Below, one piece after another: positions 37,768 through 48,456 of a stretch of DNA of 64,000 nucleotides. Location: the NCBI RefSeq assembly GCF_001423905.1, contig NZ_LMPQ01000001.1, forward strand, positions 285,512 to 349,511. The letters run 5' to 3'. Origin of the DNA: Frigoribacterium sp. Leaf186. Lineage in GTDB: Bacteria > Actinomycetota > Actinomycetes > Actinomycetales > Microbacteriaceae. A program made the position numbers and the translations under genes. The first letter of the stretch is position 1. Each line of letters begins with the position of its first letter. The notes beneath the pieces were generated by a model. That model was not told the origin of the DNA, did no database searches, and was given only the letters and a program-made list of their open reading frames with translations.

Positions 37768-39246
37768 ATGACCGTCGCCACGCTCTCCGTCCTCTCGTCC
37801 GATCCGACCACCGCCGAGGCCGACGTCCTCGTCGTCGGGGTCGTCAAGGGGGCCGACGGGCCCGAGGCGACCGTCCGGGTCGAGGGGCTGTCCGACTCGT
37901 TCGCCGCGCTCGGAGTGACCGGCGCCCGCGACGAGCTCGTCAAGGTGCCCGGCCACGGCGTGACCGCCTCGATCGTCGCGCTCGTCGGCCTCGGGGACTC
38001 CGTCACCGCCGAGGGCCTCCGCTACGCCGCCGGCTCCGCCGTGCGTCAGCTCACCGCCGTCGACCGCGTCGTGCTCGCCCTGCCGGTCGCCGACGACCTC
38101 GACGCGCTCGCCGCCCTCGAGGGCGCGGCCGTCGCCTCGTACGAGTTCGACTCGTTCCGTCATGCGTCGGCCTCGGACAGCCGTCGGCACGCCCGCGAGG
38201 TCGTCCTCGCGACGTCGGTCGAGGTGCCGGCCGCCGTCGTCGAACGAGCCACCGTGGTGGCCGAGGCGGTGCACACCGTGCGCGACCTCGCGACGACTCC
38301 CCCGCAGCAGATGTACCCCCAGGCACTCGCCGACTTCGCGGTCCAGCACGCCTCGGGCGACGCCCTCTCGGTGACCGTCCTCGACGAGGAGGCCCTGCGA
38401 GACGGCGGCTACGGCGGCATCCTCGGCGTCGGCCAGGGCTCGAGCCGGGGGCCCCGTCTCGTCAAGGTGGAGTACTCCCCCGCCGGCGCGACGAAGCACC
38501 TCGCCCTGGTGGGCAAGGGCATCACCTACGACACGGGCGGCCTGTCGCTCAAGCCCGCCGCGAGCATGCTCGGCATGAAGGACGACATGACGGGCGCCGC
38601 CACGGTGCTCGCGGTGACGGTGGCCGTCGCCAAGCTGGCGTTGCCCGTCCGGCTCACCGCGTGGCTCTGCATCGCCGAGAACATGCCGAGCGGCACGGCC
38701 ATCCGGCCCGACGACGTCCTCACGATCAAGGGCGGCACGACCGTCGAGGTCACGAACACCGACGCCGAGGGGCGTCTGGTCATGGCCGACGGGCTCGTGG
38801 CGGCCAGCGAGGAACAACCGGACGCGATCGTCGACGTCGCGACGTTGACGGGCGCGCAGGTCGTCGCGCTCGGCACCCGGTACGTGGGCGTCATGGGCAA
38901 CGACGACCTGGCCACCGAGATCGTCTCGGTCGCCGACGCGGCCGGCGAGACCTTCTGGCGCATGCCGCTCGCCGCAGAGCTGCGGGCCCGCCTGAACTCC
39001 GACGTGGCCGACCTGGTGAACGCGACCCCTGGCAACACCGCAGCCGGCATGCTGCTGGCCGGGGTCTTCCTGAACGAGTTCGTCGGGACCCGCGAGGGTT
39101 CGACGACGCCCATCCCCTGGGCCCACCTCGACATCGCGGGACCGTCGAACAACAAGGGCGGCGGCTACGGCTACACGGCCAAGGGGTCGACGGGCGTGTC
39201 CGTCCGCACCCTGATCGAGCTGGCCGACAAGTTTTCCGCTGCGTAG
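37768..39246 (+). CDS. pepA: Leucyl aminopeptidase, M17 family
   Basis: A 492-residue metallopeptidase. The C-terminal catalytic domain (about 175-490) has LVGKGITYDTGGLSLKP, MKDDMTGAA, the signature NTDAEGRLVMADGL, ATLTGAQVVALG and HLDIAGPSNNKGG, which supply the two-zinc site and catalytic Lys/Arg. It removes N-terminal residues from peptides in the cytoplasm. The ATG at 37768 begins MTVATLSVLSSDPTTAEADV. It precedes lpdA by 175 nt. Confidence 0.95.
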   Translation: MTVATLSVLSSDPTTAEADVLVVGVVKGADGPEATVRVEGLSDSFAALGVTGARDELVKVPGHGVTASIVALVGLGDSVTAEGLRYAAGSAVRQLTAVDRVVLALPVADDLDALAALEGAAVASYEFDSFRHASASDSRRHAREVVLATSVEVPAAVVERATVVAEAVHTVRDLATTPPQQMYPQALADFAVQHASGDALSVTVLDEEALRDGGYGGILGVGQGSSRGPRLVKVEYSPAGATKHLALVGKGITYDTGGLSLKPAASMLGMKDDMTGAATVLAVTVAVAKLALPVRLTAWLCIAENMPSGTAIRPDDVLTIKGGTTVEVTNTDAEGRLVMADGLVAASEEQPDAIVDVATLTGAQVVALGTRYVGVMGNDDLATEIVSVADAAGETFWRMPLAAELRARLNSDVADLVNATPGNTAAGMLLAGVFLNEFVGTREGSTTPIPWAHLDIAGPSNNKGGGYGYTAKGSTGVSVRTLIELADKFSAA

Positions 39247-39421
39247 TAGGGTCGTGGGGGCGGGAGAAACCCGCTGAGATCGGTCCCCCGAGAGCATCCG
39301 CCGACGTGCGTCACGACGACGCCGCCGAACGGTGCGGTCGGTTCGGGGTCGGGCGTCGTCGCCACCGCGACGGCCCCGCCTCGGCGTCGGGGCACCGCCG
39401 AACGCACGAGGGAGTTGCTGG

Positions 39422-40795
39422 GTGTCGGAACAGAATTTTGACCTGGTGGTGCTCGGCGGCGGAAGTGGCGGATACGCCGCAGCGCTGCGAGCGAGCGAGT
39501 TGGGCCTGAGCGTCGCACTCGTCGAGAAGGACAAGGTCGGGGGCACCTGCCTGCACCGCGGCTGCATCCCCACCAAGGCGTTGCTGCACTCGGCCGAGGT
39601 GGCCGACGTGTCGCGCGAGTCCGCCAAGTACGGCGTGAACACCGACTTCCACGGCATCGACATCGCGGCCGTGACCTCGTACCGCGAGGGCATCGTCGCC
39701 AGCAAGTACAAGGGACTGCAGGGCCTCGTCAAGGCTCGTGGCATCACCACGGTCGAGGGCGAGGGCAAGCTCACGTCCCCGTCGACCGTGCAGGTCGGCG
39801 AGACCACCCTGAAGGCCAAGAACGTCGTGCTCGCCACGGGCTCGTACTCGCGCAGCCTGCCGGGTCTCGAGATCGGCGGCAAGGTCATCACGAGCGAGCA
39901 CGCGCTCGCCCTCGACCACGTGCCGAACAAGGTCGTCATCCTCGGCGGCGGCGTCATCGGCGTCGAGTTCGCCAGCGTCTGGAAGAGCTTCGGCGTCGAC
40001 GTGACGATCGTCGAGGCGCTGCCCCACCTCGTCCCCAACGAGGAAGAGTCGATCTCGAAGCAGTTCGAGCGGGCGTTCCGCAAGCGCGGCATCGCGTTCT
40101 CGCTCGGCGTGCGCTTCCAGGGCGTCGAGCAGAACGACGACGGCGTCGTCGTGACCCTCGAGGACGGCAAGACCTTCGACGCCGACCTCCTGCTGGTCGC
40201 CGTCGGCCGCGGGCCCTCGACGGCCGGTCTCGGCTACGAAGAGGTCGGCATCACGATGGACCGCGGTTTCGTCCTGACCAACGAACGCCTCGCGACGAAC
40301 GTCGCCGGCGTCTACGCCCTCGGCGACATCGTCCCCGGCCTGCAGCTCGCGCACCGCAGCTTCCAGCACGGCATCTTCGTGGCCGAAGAGATCGCGGGCC
40401 TCAAGCCGCAGGTCATCTCGGACGTCAACATCCCCAAGGTCACCTACTCCGACCCCGAGGTGGCGTCGGTCGGGCTCACCGAGGTCAAGGCGGCCGACCA
40501 GTACGGTGCCGACAAGGTCACGAGCTACGACTACAACCTCGCCGGCAACGGCAAGAGCCACATCATCGGCACGAGCGGTTCGGTCAAGGTCGTCCGCGTC
40601 GTCGACGGACCCGTCGTGGGCGTCCACATGATCGGAGCCCGCGTGGGCGAGCTGATCGGCGAGGCACAGCTCGCCGTCAACTGGGAGGCCTATCCCGAGG
40701 ACGTCGCGCCCCTGATCCACGCGCACCCGACCCAGAACGAGGCACTCGGAGAGGCGATGCTGGCCCTGGCCGGCAAGCCCCTCCACGCGATGTGA
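39422..40795 (+). CDS. lpdA: Dihydrolipoyl dehydrogenase (E3)
   Basis: A 457-residue flavoprotein. The GTG at 39422 follows GAGGGAGTTGCTG. FAD site [18 protein letters not shown], redox disulfide [20 protein letters not shown] site [26 protein letters not shown] and the C-terminal His-Glu in [14 protein letters not shown] are all present. It re-oxidises dihydrolipoyl groups of 2-oxoacid dehydrogenases. It is followed by sucB with a 91-nt gap. The 175 nt upstream contain GC-rich inverted segments but no gene. Confidence 0.95.
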   Translation: MSEQNFDLVVLGGGSGGYAAALRASELGLSVALVEKDKVGGTCLHRGCIPTKALLHSAEVADVSRESAKYGVNTDFHGIDIAAVTSYREGIVASKYKGLQGLVKARGITTVEGEGKLTSPSTVQVGETTLKAKNVVLATGSYSRSLPGLEIGGKVITSEHALALDHVPNKVVILGGGVIGVEFASVWKSFGVDVTIVEALPHLVPNEEESISKQFERAFRKRGIAFSLGVRFQGVEQNDDGVVVTLEDGKTFDADLLLVAVGRGPSTAGLGYEEVGITMDRGFVLTNERLATNVAGVYALGDIVPGLQLAHRSFQHGIFVAEEIAGLKPQVISDVNIPKVTYSDPEVASVGLTEVKAADQYGADKVTSYDYNLAGNGKSHIIGTSGSVKVVRVVDGPVVGVHMIGARVGELIGEAQLAVNWEAYPEDVAPLIHAHPTQNEALGEAMLALAGKPLHAM

Positions 40796-40886
40796 CCCGC
40801 GAGCACCACCCGCTCCTGCCCGGCAGGGGCCCGCACCACCATCACAGCAACCACAGACACACAATGTCGTCAAAGGAGCCCCACAG

Positions 40887-42377
40887 ATGAGCGAATCCGT
40901 CAACCTCCCGGCACTCGGTGAGAGTGTCACCGAGGGTACGGTCACCCGCTGGTTGAAGAACGTCGGTGACCGCGTCGAGGTCGACGAGCCGCTGCTCGAG
41001 GTCTCGACCGACAAGGTCGACACCGAGATTCCTTCCCCCGTCGCCGGCGTGATCGAAGAGATCCTGGTCGGCGAGGACGAGACCGTCGAGGTCGGCACCG
41101 CACTGGTCCGCATCGGTGACGGCAGCGCCTCCGAGGCACCTGCCGCCGAACCCGAGGCTGCCGCCGAACCCGAGCAGGCCCCCGAAGCACCGGCCGAGGC
41201 CGAGGCCGAAGAGCCCGTCGTCGCATCCTCCGCGGCTCCCGCCCCCGGCGAGGAATCCGCCGCGAGTGCCCCGGAGCCCGCCGACGCGGTGGACCCGGCG
41301 CCCGCCGTGAAGCAGGACGACGCCGGGCAGCAGCCCGCTGCCGCCCAGCCCGAGGCGACGCAGCCGAGCAGCGAGCAGCCCGCCCCGTCGGCCCCCACCC
41401 CCTCGCCGGCGACCGGTTCGTCGGAGTCGGCCACCCCGGCCCCGGCTGCCCCGGCACCGAGCAGTGGTGCACCCGTCGGGTACGTGACGCCCCTCGTCCG
41501 CAAGCTCGCGAACGAGAAGGGTGTCGACATCTCGACCCTCACCGGAAGCGGAGTGGGTGGACGCATCCGCAAGGAGGACGTCCTCGCCGCCGCCGAGGCC
41601 GCGACGTCGTCGGCCGCCGCCACGCCCGAGTCCGCCGGCCCGGCGCCGATCGAGGTCTCGCCGCTGCGGGGCACGACCGTGCCGATGTCGCGTCTGCGCA
41701 AGGTCGTCGCCGAGCGCGCCGTCCAGTCGATGCAGGCCATGGCCCAGCTCACCAGCGTGGTCGAGGTCGACGTCACGAAGGTGGCCGCGTTCCGCGACGC
41801 CCACAAGGGTGCGTTCCTCGAGAAGACCGGCAACAAGTTGTCGTTCCTGCCGTTCTTCACCCTGGCAGCAGCAGAAGCCCTCAAGGCCCACCCGAAACTG
41901 AACGCCACGGTCGACGGTGACTCGATCGTCTACCCCGACCACGAGCACGTGGCCATGGCGGTCGACACCGAGCGGGGCCTCCTGACGCCCGTCCTCAAGA
42001 ATGCGTCCGACCTCGACCTGGCGGGCATCGCCGGCCAGATCGCCGACCTGGCCCAGCGCACGCGCGACAACAAGCTCAAGCCCGACGAGCTGGCCGGTGG
42101 CACGTTCACCGTCACCAACACCGGTTCGCGCGGTGCGCTGTTCGACACCCCCGTGGTCTTCCTGCCGCAGGTGGCCATCCTCGGCACGGGCATCGTCGTG
42201 AAGCGTCCCGTGGTCATCAAGGCGGACGGTTCGGAGTCCATCGCGATCCGCTCGATGGTCTACCTGGCCCTGTCGTACGATCACCGCATCGTCGACGGTG
42301 CTGACGCCGCACGCTTCCTGGTCGCCGTGAAGGATCGTCTCGAAGGCGGCGACTTCACGTCGAAGCTCGGCATCTGA
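40887..42377 (+). CDS. sucB: Dihydrolipoyl acyltransferase (E2) of a 2-oxoacid dehydrogenase complex
   Basis: A 496-residue E2 with one lipoyl domain (about 2-76, lipoyl Lys43 in [13 protein letters not shown]), a very long Ala/Pro/Glu linker (about 78-195), a peripheral-subunit-binding domain ([20 protein letters not shown], about 200-235) and a catalytic domain ending in [16 protein letters not shown]. The start [19 protein letters not shown] and partner lpdA favour the 2-oxoglutarate complex, although actinobacterial pyruvate E2 looks similar. Neither E1 gene is present here. Its terminator seems to lie inside the next gene. Confidence 0.9.
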   Translation: MSESVNLPALGESVTEGTVTRWLKNVGDRVEVDEPLLEVSTDKVDTEIPSPVAGVIEEILVGEDETVEVGTALVRIGDGSASEAPAAEPEAAAEPEQAPEAPAEAEAEEPVVASSAAPAPGEESAASAPEPADAVDPAPAVKQDDAGQQPAAAQPEATQPSSEQPAPSAPTPSPATGSSESATPAPAAPAPSSGAPVGYVTPLVRKLANEKGVDISTLTGSGVGGRIRKEDVLAAAEAATSSAAATPESAGPAPIEVSPLRGTTVPMSRLRKVVAERAVQSMQAMAQLTSVVEVDVTKVAAFRDAHKGAFLEKTGNKLSFLPFFTLAAAEALKAHPKLNATVDGDSIVYPDHEHVAMAVDTERGLLTPVLKNASDLDLAGIAGQIADLAQRTRDNKLKPDELAGGTFTVTNTGSRGALFDTPVVFLPQVAILGTGIVVKRPVVIKADGSESIAIRSMVYLALSYDHRIVDGADAARFLVAVKDRLEGGDFTSKLGI

Positions 42378-42404
42378 CGATCGTCGTCTGAGGCGTCCGA
42401 CGCC

Positions 42405-43820
42405 TCACCCGCCGACGAACACGTCGCGAAGCCGCCAACCGGCCTCGGTCCTCATCACGAGGACCGAGGCCGGTTTGCCGTCGGGGCCCCGGGCCGCCAG
42501 GAGGACCGCGCCACCCGTCGCCGAGGACTCCCCCGTCAGCTCGACGGAGAACGTCCGCTCGCCTGCGAGCGACGGGTCGTCGAGCACGGTCGCATCGCGC
42601 AGCGCGATCGGCGACCCCGCCTGGTCGACGGCCGCGAGGCAGGCGGGCGTGGCCTCTCGGAGGCACTCGAGCCTCGCTCGAAGCAGCACCGCGGCAGCCG
42701 CGCCGGCGTCGTCGCCGAGCACGGCCACCTCGTCCGGATCGCCCGTCGTCCGCGACCGGCCGGGAACGCGGGGCGCGGCCGTCGACGCCTCGTCCCGCGG
42801 CGAGTCCGTGACCACCGGCTCGTCGGTGACCGATCGATCGTCGGGCGTCGCCGGGACGGCCGTCGCCACCACCTCGGCGGCCGGGGTCCCGGCGGCGACG
42901 GCGTCACCCGAGACGGCCTCCCCGGGGCCGGTGCCTCCCGTCGCCGTCGTCCCCAGCACGAGGGCCGCCGCACCCACCAGCACGGCCCCGGCTCCGAGCG
43001 CCCGGTAGCGGGGCCGGACCCGCCGGAAGCCGGCGACCACGTTCTGCACCCGAAGACCGGGCAGCCAGGCGACGATCCTGTCGACCACCTCGGACTCGGG
43101 CAGCAGGGCCCACCAGGCCGAGGCCGCCGGCTCGTCCGGCGGCACGGTCTCGACGTCGTGGCCCGCCGGCAGGTCGCCGTCCGGCGCGTCCACGCTCGAG
43201 AGCGGCACGGCCTCGCCGAGGTCGAAGACCGACTCGACCAGCGACTCGAACGTCGTCGGGTCGAGGGACGGTGCCGCACCACCCACGCCGGGTCGGGTCG
43301 CACGTCCGACCATCGACCGGGCGAACTCGGCTGCGACGGGCAACGAGGCGGACTCGGCGTCGGGGCCGGCCGCCGACGCCCCGGAGAGTCCCACGATCAC
43401 GGGCGCCCCTCGCCCGTCGATCTCGACGTCGTCGACACCCAGCGCAGACAGGGCCACACCGCGGCGGGCCAGGTGCTGGACGGCACCGAGCACGGGGACG
43501 ACGAGCGTGACCACCTCACCCGTCTCGGGGCGCCCACGCGCGGCCAGCCACGACGGCAGGGGGTCGCCCCCGACGTCGTCGAAGGCCAGCACGAGCTCCC
43601 CCGTCGGGCCCGTGAAGACGTCGACGAGACGTGCCACGTGCGGGTGGTCCGCCTGGGCGAAGGCGACCGCCTCGGCGACGGGAGGCGCGACCGCCGGTCG
43701 TGACCCGCGCCTCCTGAGCACGACGCGACGCCCGTCGGGCGCCTCGGCCCTGAGGCGTTCGACGTCGCCGTCGAGACGTCGCGAGAGCACGCGATAGGGG
43801 CCGGCCGTCTCGTTCGTCAT
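42405..43820 (-). CDS. Protein kinase-like membrane protein without catalytic motifs (probable pseudokinase)
   Basis: A 471-residue protein with an ATG at 43820. The N-terminal 250 residues have the spacing of a kinase fold (YRVLSRRLDGDVERLRAE, VVLRRRG in the Lys position, HPHVARLVDVF, LVLAFDDVGGDPL). In place of HRDxKPxN there is SALGVDDVEI, and in place of DFG there is VGLSG. One membrane segment follows at about 275-295 (LGAGAVLVGAAALVLG). After a Thr/Pro/Asp linker comes an outside domain of about 110 residues with two cysteines (ECLREATPACLAAV) and LVMRTEAGWRLRDVF. It may sense or scaffold rather than phosphorylate. No homologue is known to me by name. Confidence 0.7.
   Translation of the reverse strand: MTNETAGPYRVLSRRLDGDVERLRAEAPDGRRVVLRRRGSRPAVAPPVAEAVAFAQADHPHVARLVDVFTGPTGELVLAFDDVGGDPLPSWLAARGRPETGEVVTLVVPVLGAVQHLARRGVALSALGVDDVEIDGRGAPVIVGLSGASAAGPDAESASLPVAAEFARSMVGRATRPGVGGAAPSLDPTTFESLVESVFDLGEAVPLSSVDAPDGDLPAGHDVETVPPDEPAASAWWALLPESEVVDRIVAWLPGLRVQNVVAGFRRVRPRYRALGAGAVLVGAAALVLGTTATGGTGPGEAVSGDAVAAGTPAAEVVATAVPATPDDRSVTDEPVVTDSPRDEASTAAPRVPGRSRTTGDPDEVAVLGDDAGAAAAVLLRARLECLREATPACLAAVDQAGSPIALRDATVLDDPSLAGERTFSVELTGESSATGGAVLLAARGPDGKPASVLVMRTEAGWRLRDVFVGG
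42437..42475. terminator. Hairpin inside the pseudokinase 3' end, probable sucB terminator
   Basis: A perfect 16-bp stem AACCGGCCTCGGTCCT / AGGACCGAGGCCGGTT plus a loop-closing C-G pair, 60 nt after the sucB stop and within the last 25 codons of the convergent gene. Confidence 0.6.
43681..43717. repeat. Two dispersed-motif copies in the pseudokinase gene
   Basis: GGAGGCGCGA at 43681 (partial) and the complete 17-mer TGACCCGCGCCTCCTGA at 43701-43717, which has TGA at both ends. They lie about 35-45 codons into the gene (encoding RRRGSRPAVAPP). Confidence 0.65.
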
Positions 43821-43943
43821 GGCCCGATGCTCATCGATCGGGCGCCCCTCGCGGAGGCGCCGTCCCCGCCCCTGTCGACCACCGACGGTTCGGGTCCGTT
43901 GTGGAGGACCCGTGAGCCCGCCCGACCCCGTATCCTGGTCGAC

Positions 43944-44666
43944 ATGGCTCGACGCACGTCCCCCGAGAACACGTCCCCGAAACCGCCGAAAGAACCCGGC
44001 CGTCTCAAGCAGATGTGGCAGGTCTTCACCATGACCCGCCGCATCGACAAGACGGCGCTGCCGATGATGCTGCTGGCGTTCTTCGTACCGGTGCTGCTCG
44101 GTGTGGCCGCAGCGCTGCTGCTGACGGACGGCAACGTCCTCGCCCTCGTGCTGTACATCGTCGTCGGCGTGATGCTCGGGTTCTTGCTCGTGCTGATCGT
44201 GCTGGGCCGCAAGGCCGAGCGTGCCGCCTACTCGCAGATCGAGGGCCAGCCGGGCGCCGTCGGGGCCGTCATGAAGAGCGGCCTGCGTCGTGCCTGGCGG
44301 GCCGCCGAGATGCCCGTCGCCGTCCAGGGCCGCAGCCAGTCGGCCGTCTACCGCGCTGTCGGCCGGCCCGGCGTCGTGCTGATCGCCGAGGGCGGTGCCG
44401 GTCAGACCCGTCGCCTCGTCGACGAGGAGCGCCGCAAGATCACGCGCATCCTGCCGAACGTGCCCGTCCACGTGCTGAACGTCGGCCCGGACGCCGACGC
44501 CGTCCCGCTGCACAAGCTCGCCGGACGCATGAACAAGCTGAAGTCGTCCATCAACCGCAACGAGGTGCTCGCGGTCAGCAACCGCCTCCAGTCGCTCGGT
44601 CAGAACGGCCTGCCGATCCCCAAGGGCGTCGACCCCTTCAAGGTGCGGTCGGGTCGTCCGCGCTGA
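43944..44666 (+). CDS. DUF4191 family membrane protein
   Basis: A 240-residue protein with ATG at 43944. A basic, Pro-rich start is followed by two hydrophobic segments (about 42-62 and 68-89) and then a cytoplasmic domain with YSQIEGQPGAVGAVMKSGLR, GRPGVVLIAEGG and KITRILPNVPVHVL, which match actinobacterial DUF4191. Function is unknown. In other actinobacteria the gene lies close to lipoate or glutamine synthetase genes, consistent with its place between sucB and glnA. Confidence 0.85.
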   Translation: MARRTSPENTSPKPPKEPGRLKQMWQVFTMTRRIDKTALPMMLLAFFVPVLLGVAAALLLTDGNVLALVLYIVVGVMLGFLLVLIVLGRKAERAAYSQIEGQPGAVGAVMKSGLRRAWRAAEMPVAVQGRSQSAVYRAVGRPGVVLIAEGGAGQTRRLVDEERRKITRILPNVPVHVLNVGPDADAVPLHKLAGRMNKLKSSINRNEVLAVSNRLQSLGQNGLPIPKGVDPFKVRSGRPR

Positions 44667-44688
44667 CGCCCCACCCCGACGTGTCGTG

Positions 44689-44725
44689 ACGACGGCGCCC
44701 CTCCGACCAGGAGGGGCGCCGTCGT
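44689..44725. terminator. Terminator between DUF4191 and RDD genes
   Basis: A perfect 16-bp stem ACGACGGCGCCCCTCC / GGAGGGGCGCCGTCGT with a 5-nt loop, 22 nt from either stop codon; bidirectional. Confidence 0.8.
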
Positions 44726-44746
44726 CGTCCGTGGCGAGGTCCCTGG

Positions 44747-45187
44747 TCAGACGCGGACGAGGAGCGTGCCGGCGACCCGGTCGTGCAGGCCCCGCTGGTC
44801 GAGGTCCCAGACGACGGCCGGGATCACCAGGACGAGCAGGGCGGATCGCAGCGCGGGCCGCCAGACGCCGATGCGGCCGCCCGCCATCGGCACGAGGCGC
44901 AGGCCCACCGCGAGGTGCCCGAGCGACCCGCCGAACAGCACGAGGAACAGCACCTGCATCAGCAGGAAGACGCCCGTGATCGCGAGCCCCTCGCCGCCGA
45001 AGAAGAGGGCGGCGACGGCGTAGGCGACCGCCCAGTCGACGGCGAGGCCGGCGACTCGTCGCCCGAGCCGTGCCACCGACCGCGGACCCTTCTCGGGCAG
45101 GCCGAGGCGTTCGCCCGGCCAGCGCTGGGCCCCGTCGTCGGGACCGCCGACCGAGGGGCGGGAGGGAGGCGCGGTGCGATCGGGCAT
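44747..45187 (-). CDS. RDD family membrane protein
   Basis: A 146-residue protein with ATG at 45187. After about 38 polar residues the RDD domain shows RRVAGLAVDWAVAYAVAALF (Arg and Asp of the family name), GGSLGHLAVGLRLVPMAGG and WDLDQRGLHDRVAGTLLV, with three hydrophobic segments. Function is not established; RDD proteins have been linked to ion exchange or to membrane accessory roles. It is divergent from glnA, a common actinobacterial neighbour. A motif copy (45165-45178) lies in its first codons. Confidence 0.85.
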   Translation of the reverse strand: MPDRTAPPSRPSVGGPDDGAQRWPGERLGLPEKGPRSVARLGRRVAGLAVDWAVAYAVAALFFGGEGLAITGVFLLMQVLFLVLFGGSLGHLAVGLRLVPMAGGRIGVWRPALRSALLVLVIPAVVWDLDQRGLHDRVAGTLLVRV

Positions 45188-45214
45188 GCCCCGAGCCTAC
45201 CGAGGGGCCGAGCC

Positions 45215-45252
45215 GTAACATGCCCGAAACATGAGGGACACCGCAGCGAAAC
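45215..45252 (+). promoter_or_regulatory. Tandem GlnR-type boxes upstream of glnA
   Basis: GTAACATGCCCGAAAC (45215-45230) matches GTnAC-n6-GAAAC exactly. A second pair GACACCGCAGCGAAAC (45237-45252) starts 22 nt later, giving the a1-b1-a2-b2 layout described for GlnR in actinomycetes. It ends 73 nt before the glnA start, just upstream of a TAGCCT -10-like element (45263). Confidence 0.8.
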
Positions 45253-45325
45253 GGCCCCTCCGTAGCCTCGTCGCAGGCTGCGTCCCGCATCCGATCCGTT
45301 CCCAGCTCATTGGAGAGACATCTAG

Positions 45326-46750
<1,425 letters not shown>

Positions 46751-46770
46751 CCCGTCGGCGACGATCGCCA

Positions 46771-46804
46771 AGAGGCCCGCATCCCCCCGGGGGTGCGGGC
46801 CTCT
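46771..46804 (+). terminator. glnA terminator
   Basis: AGAGGCCCGCATCCCC pairs with GGGGTGCGGGCCTCT through a very short loop, 20 nt after glnA. Confidence 0.8.
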
Positions 46805-46823
46805 CGCCTGTGGTGGGCGGGCG

Positions 46824-46904
46824 TCCTCGGCGAGGCGACCCGCGCCTCCTCGGCGAGGCGACCCGCGCCTCCTCCGGGCTGCAGACGCCCTGGAGGCGCG
46901 GGTC
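46824..46904. repeat. Cluster of three dispersed-motif copies with a tandem duplication
   Basis: A 23-bp unit containing GACCCGCGCCTCCT is repeated in tandem at 46824-46846 and 46847-46869. A third copy in the opposite direction (GGAGGCGCGGGTC, 46892-46904) pairs perfectly with the second (46860-46872), so the block can fold into a 15-bp hairpin. Confidence 0.8.
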
Positions 46905-46914
46905 GCGCACGCAG

Positions 46915-46946
46915 GACGGGCCGCCTCCCGCAGGAGGCGGCCCGTC
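46915..46946 (-). terminator. Terminator of the polysaccharide operon
   Basis: A perfect 14-bp stem GACGGGCCGCCTCC / GGAGGCGGCCCGTC with a 4-nt loop, 21 nt beyond the UDP-sugar dehydrogenase stop on the minus strand. Confidence 0.8.
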
Positions 46947-46967
46947 AGCCCGTGCCCGACGATCCGG

Positions 46968-48398
46968 TCAGGCGGGTACGGCGGTCGGCGCCAGCACGCG
47001 GCGCTGGGCCGGGATGCGGCGGCCGCCCAGGGGACGGACCTCCCACCCGGCGGCGGACCAGACCTCGGCGTCGAGCACGTTGCGTGCGTCGATCACCACG
47101 GGGTTCGCGGCGAGCTCGGCGAGCCCGGCCGCGTCGGCCCCGACGAACTCGGGCCACTCGGTGAGCAGCAGCACCGCGTCGGCGTCCGTGACGGCCTCGG
47201 CGGCCGAGTCGGCGAACGACAGCGTCGGGAAGCTGCGCTGGGCCGTCTGCGTCGCCTCGGGGTCGACCACGAGCACCTGCGCACCCCGGAGGTGCAGGGC
47301 GGCCGCCACGTTCAGCGCCGGCGAGTCACGGACGTCGTCGGTGTGCGGCTTGAACGCGGCACCGAGCACCGCGATGCGCCGGTTGAGCACCGAGCCGCCG
47401 CAGGCGTCGATCGCCTGGTCGATGACCCGCTGACGCTGGGCCATGTTGATCTCGTCGACCTGCTGCATGAGCCCGACGACGCGGTGCGCCGACAACTCGT
47501 TCGCCCGGAACATGAGTGCGCGGATGTCCTTCGGCAGGCAGCCTCCCCCGAAGCCGAGACCGGCGTTCAAGAACTTGCGGCCGATGCGGTCGTCGAAGCC
47601 GAGCGCGTCGGCCAGGGTCGACACGTTGGCGCCGGCGGCCTCGCAGAGCTCGCTGATGGCGTTGATGAACGAGATCTTGGTCGCCAGGAAGGCGTTGGCG
47701 CTGACCTTGACCAGCTCGGCGGTGGGCAGGTCGCACGAGATGACCGGCGTCCCCGTGGCGATCGGCATCGCGTAGACCGTGCGCATGACGGCCTCGGTGC
47801 GGACGTCCGTGCCGCCGAACACGATGCGGTCGGGACGCAGGGTGTCCTCGACCGCGTGACCCTCGCGGAGGAACTCGGGGTTCCAGACGAGGTCGGCCGT
47901 GACGCCTGCCGGCACCACGCCGGCGACGATCTCACGCAGGTGGGCGGCCGTGCCGACGGGGACGGTCGACTTGCCGACGATGAGGCCGTCGTGGCTGAGG
48001 GCGGCGGCCACGTTGCGGGTGGCCTCCTCGACGTAGGAGAGGTTCGCGGCGTGGCTCCCCCGGCGCTGCGGCGTGCCGACGCAGACGAAGTGCACGTCCG
48101 ACACGGCCACGGCCTCGGCGAGGTCGGTCGTGAAGGCCAGCCGACCCGAGGCGACGTGCTTCACGATCAGCTCGGGCAGGCCGGGCTCGAAGAACGGCAC
48201 GCGGCCGTCGGCCAGGGCGGCGACCTTGGCGGGGTCGGTGTCGACCCCGATCACGTCGAAGCCCATCTCGGCCATGGCGGCGGCGTGCGTGGCCCCGAGG
48301 TAACCGGTGCCGATGACGCTGATTCGGGGCTTGACCGGGCTGCTGGCGGTGGTCTGCTCGAGGGCGGCCGAGTCAGAGGTGGTGGCGTCGTTCGTCAT
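46968..48398 (-). CDS. UDP-glucose/GDP-mannose dehydrogenase family protein (probable UDP-glucose 6-dehydrogenase)
   Basis: A 476-residue protein with ATG at 48398 and CAGGAGCG upstream. The NAD fold is ISVIGTGYLGATHAAAMAEM, followed by VGTPQRRGSHAANLSYVEEA, STVPVGTA, WNPEFLREGHAVEDTLRPDR and the catalytic cysteine in GLGFGGGCLPKDIRAL. The C-terminal domain has GAAFKPHTDDVRDSPAL. The family oxidises the C6 hydroxyl of a UDP-hexose to a uronic acid, most often UDP-glucose to UDP-glucuronate. As the last gene of an operon with a processive GT2 synthase, it probably supplies the uronic acid precursor. Confidence 0.92.
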   Translation of the reverse strand: MTNDATTSDSAALEQTTASSPVKPRISVIGTGYLGATHAAAMAEMGFDVIGVDTDPAKVAALADGRVPFFEPGLPELIVKHVASGRLAFTTDLAEAVAVSDVHFVCVGTPQRRGSHAANLSYVEEATRNVAAALSHDGLIVGKSTVPVGTAAHLREIVAGVVPAGVTADLVWNPEFLREGHAVEDTLRPDRIVFGGTDVRTEAVMRTVYAMPIATGTPVISCDLPTAELVKVSANAFLATKISFINAISELCEAAGANVSTLADALGFDDRIGRKFLNAGLGFGGGCLPKDIRALMFRANELSAHRVVGLMQQVDEINMAQRQRVIDQAIDACGGSVLNRRIAVLGAAFKPHTDDVRDSPALNVAAALHLRGAQVLVVDPEATQTAQRSFPTLSFADSAAEAVTDADAVLLLTEWPEFVGADAAGLAELAANPVVIDARNVLDAEVWSAAGWEVRPLGGRRIPAQRRVLAPTAVPA

Positions 48399-48456
48399 GA
48401 TGCGCTCCTGGGGGTGAGGGAGGTGCGTGAGGGGTGCGAGGTGGTGGGGAGGGCCG

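Noticed and set aside
39255-39310. TPP-riboswitch-like sequence (CGCTGAGAT) upstream of lpdA
   Set aside because: The conserved second half (ACCTGATC...GGATAATGCC-like) is missing, and lpdA is not a thiamine gene.
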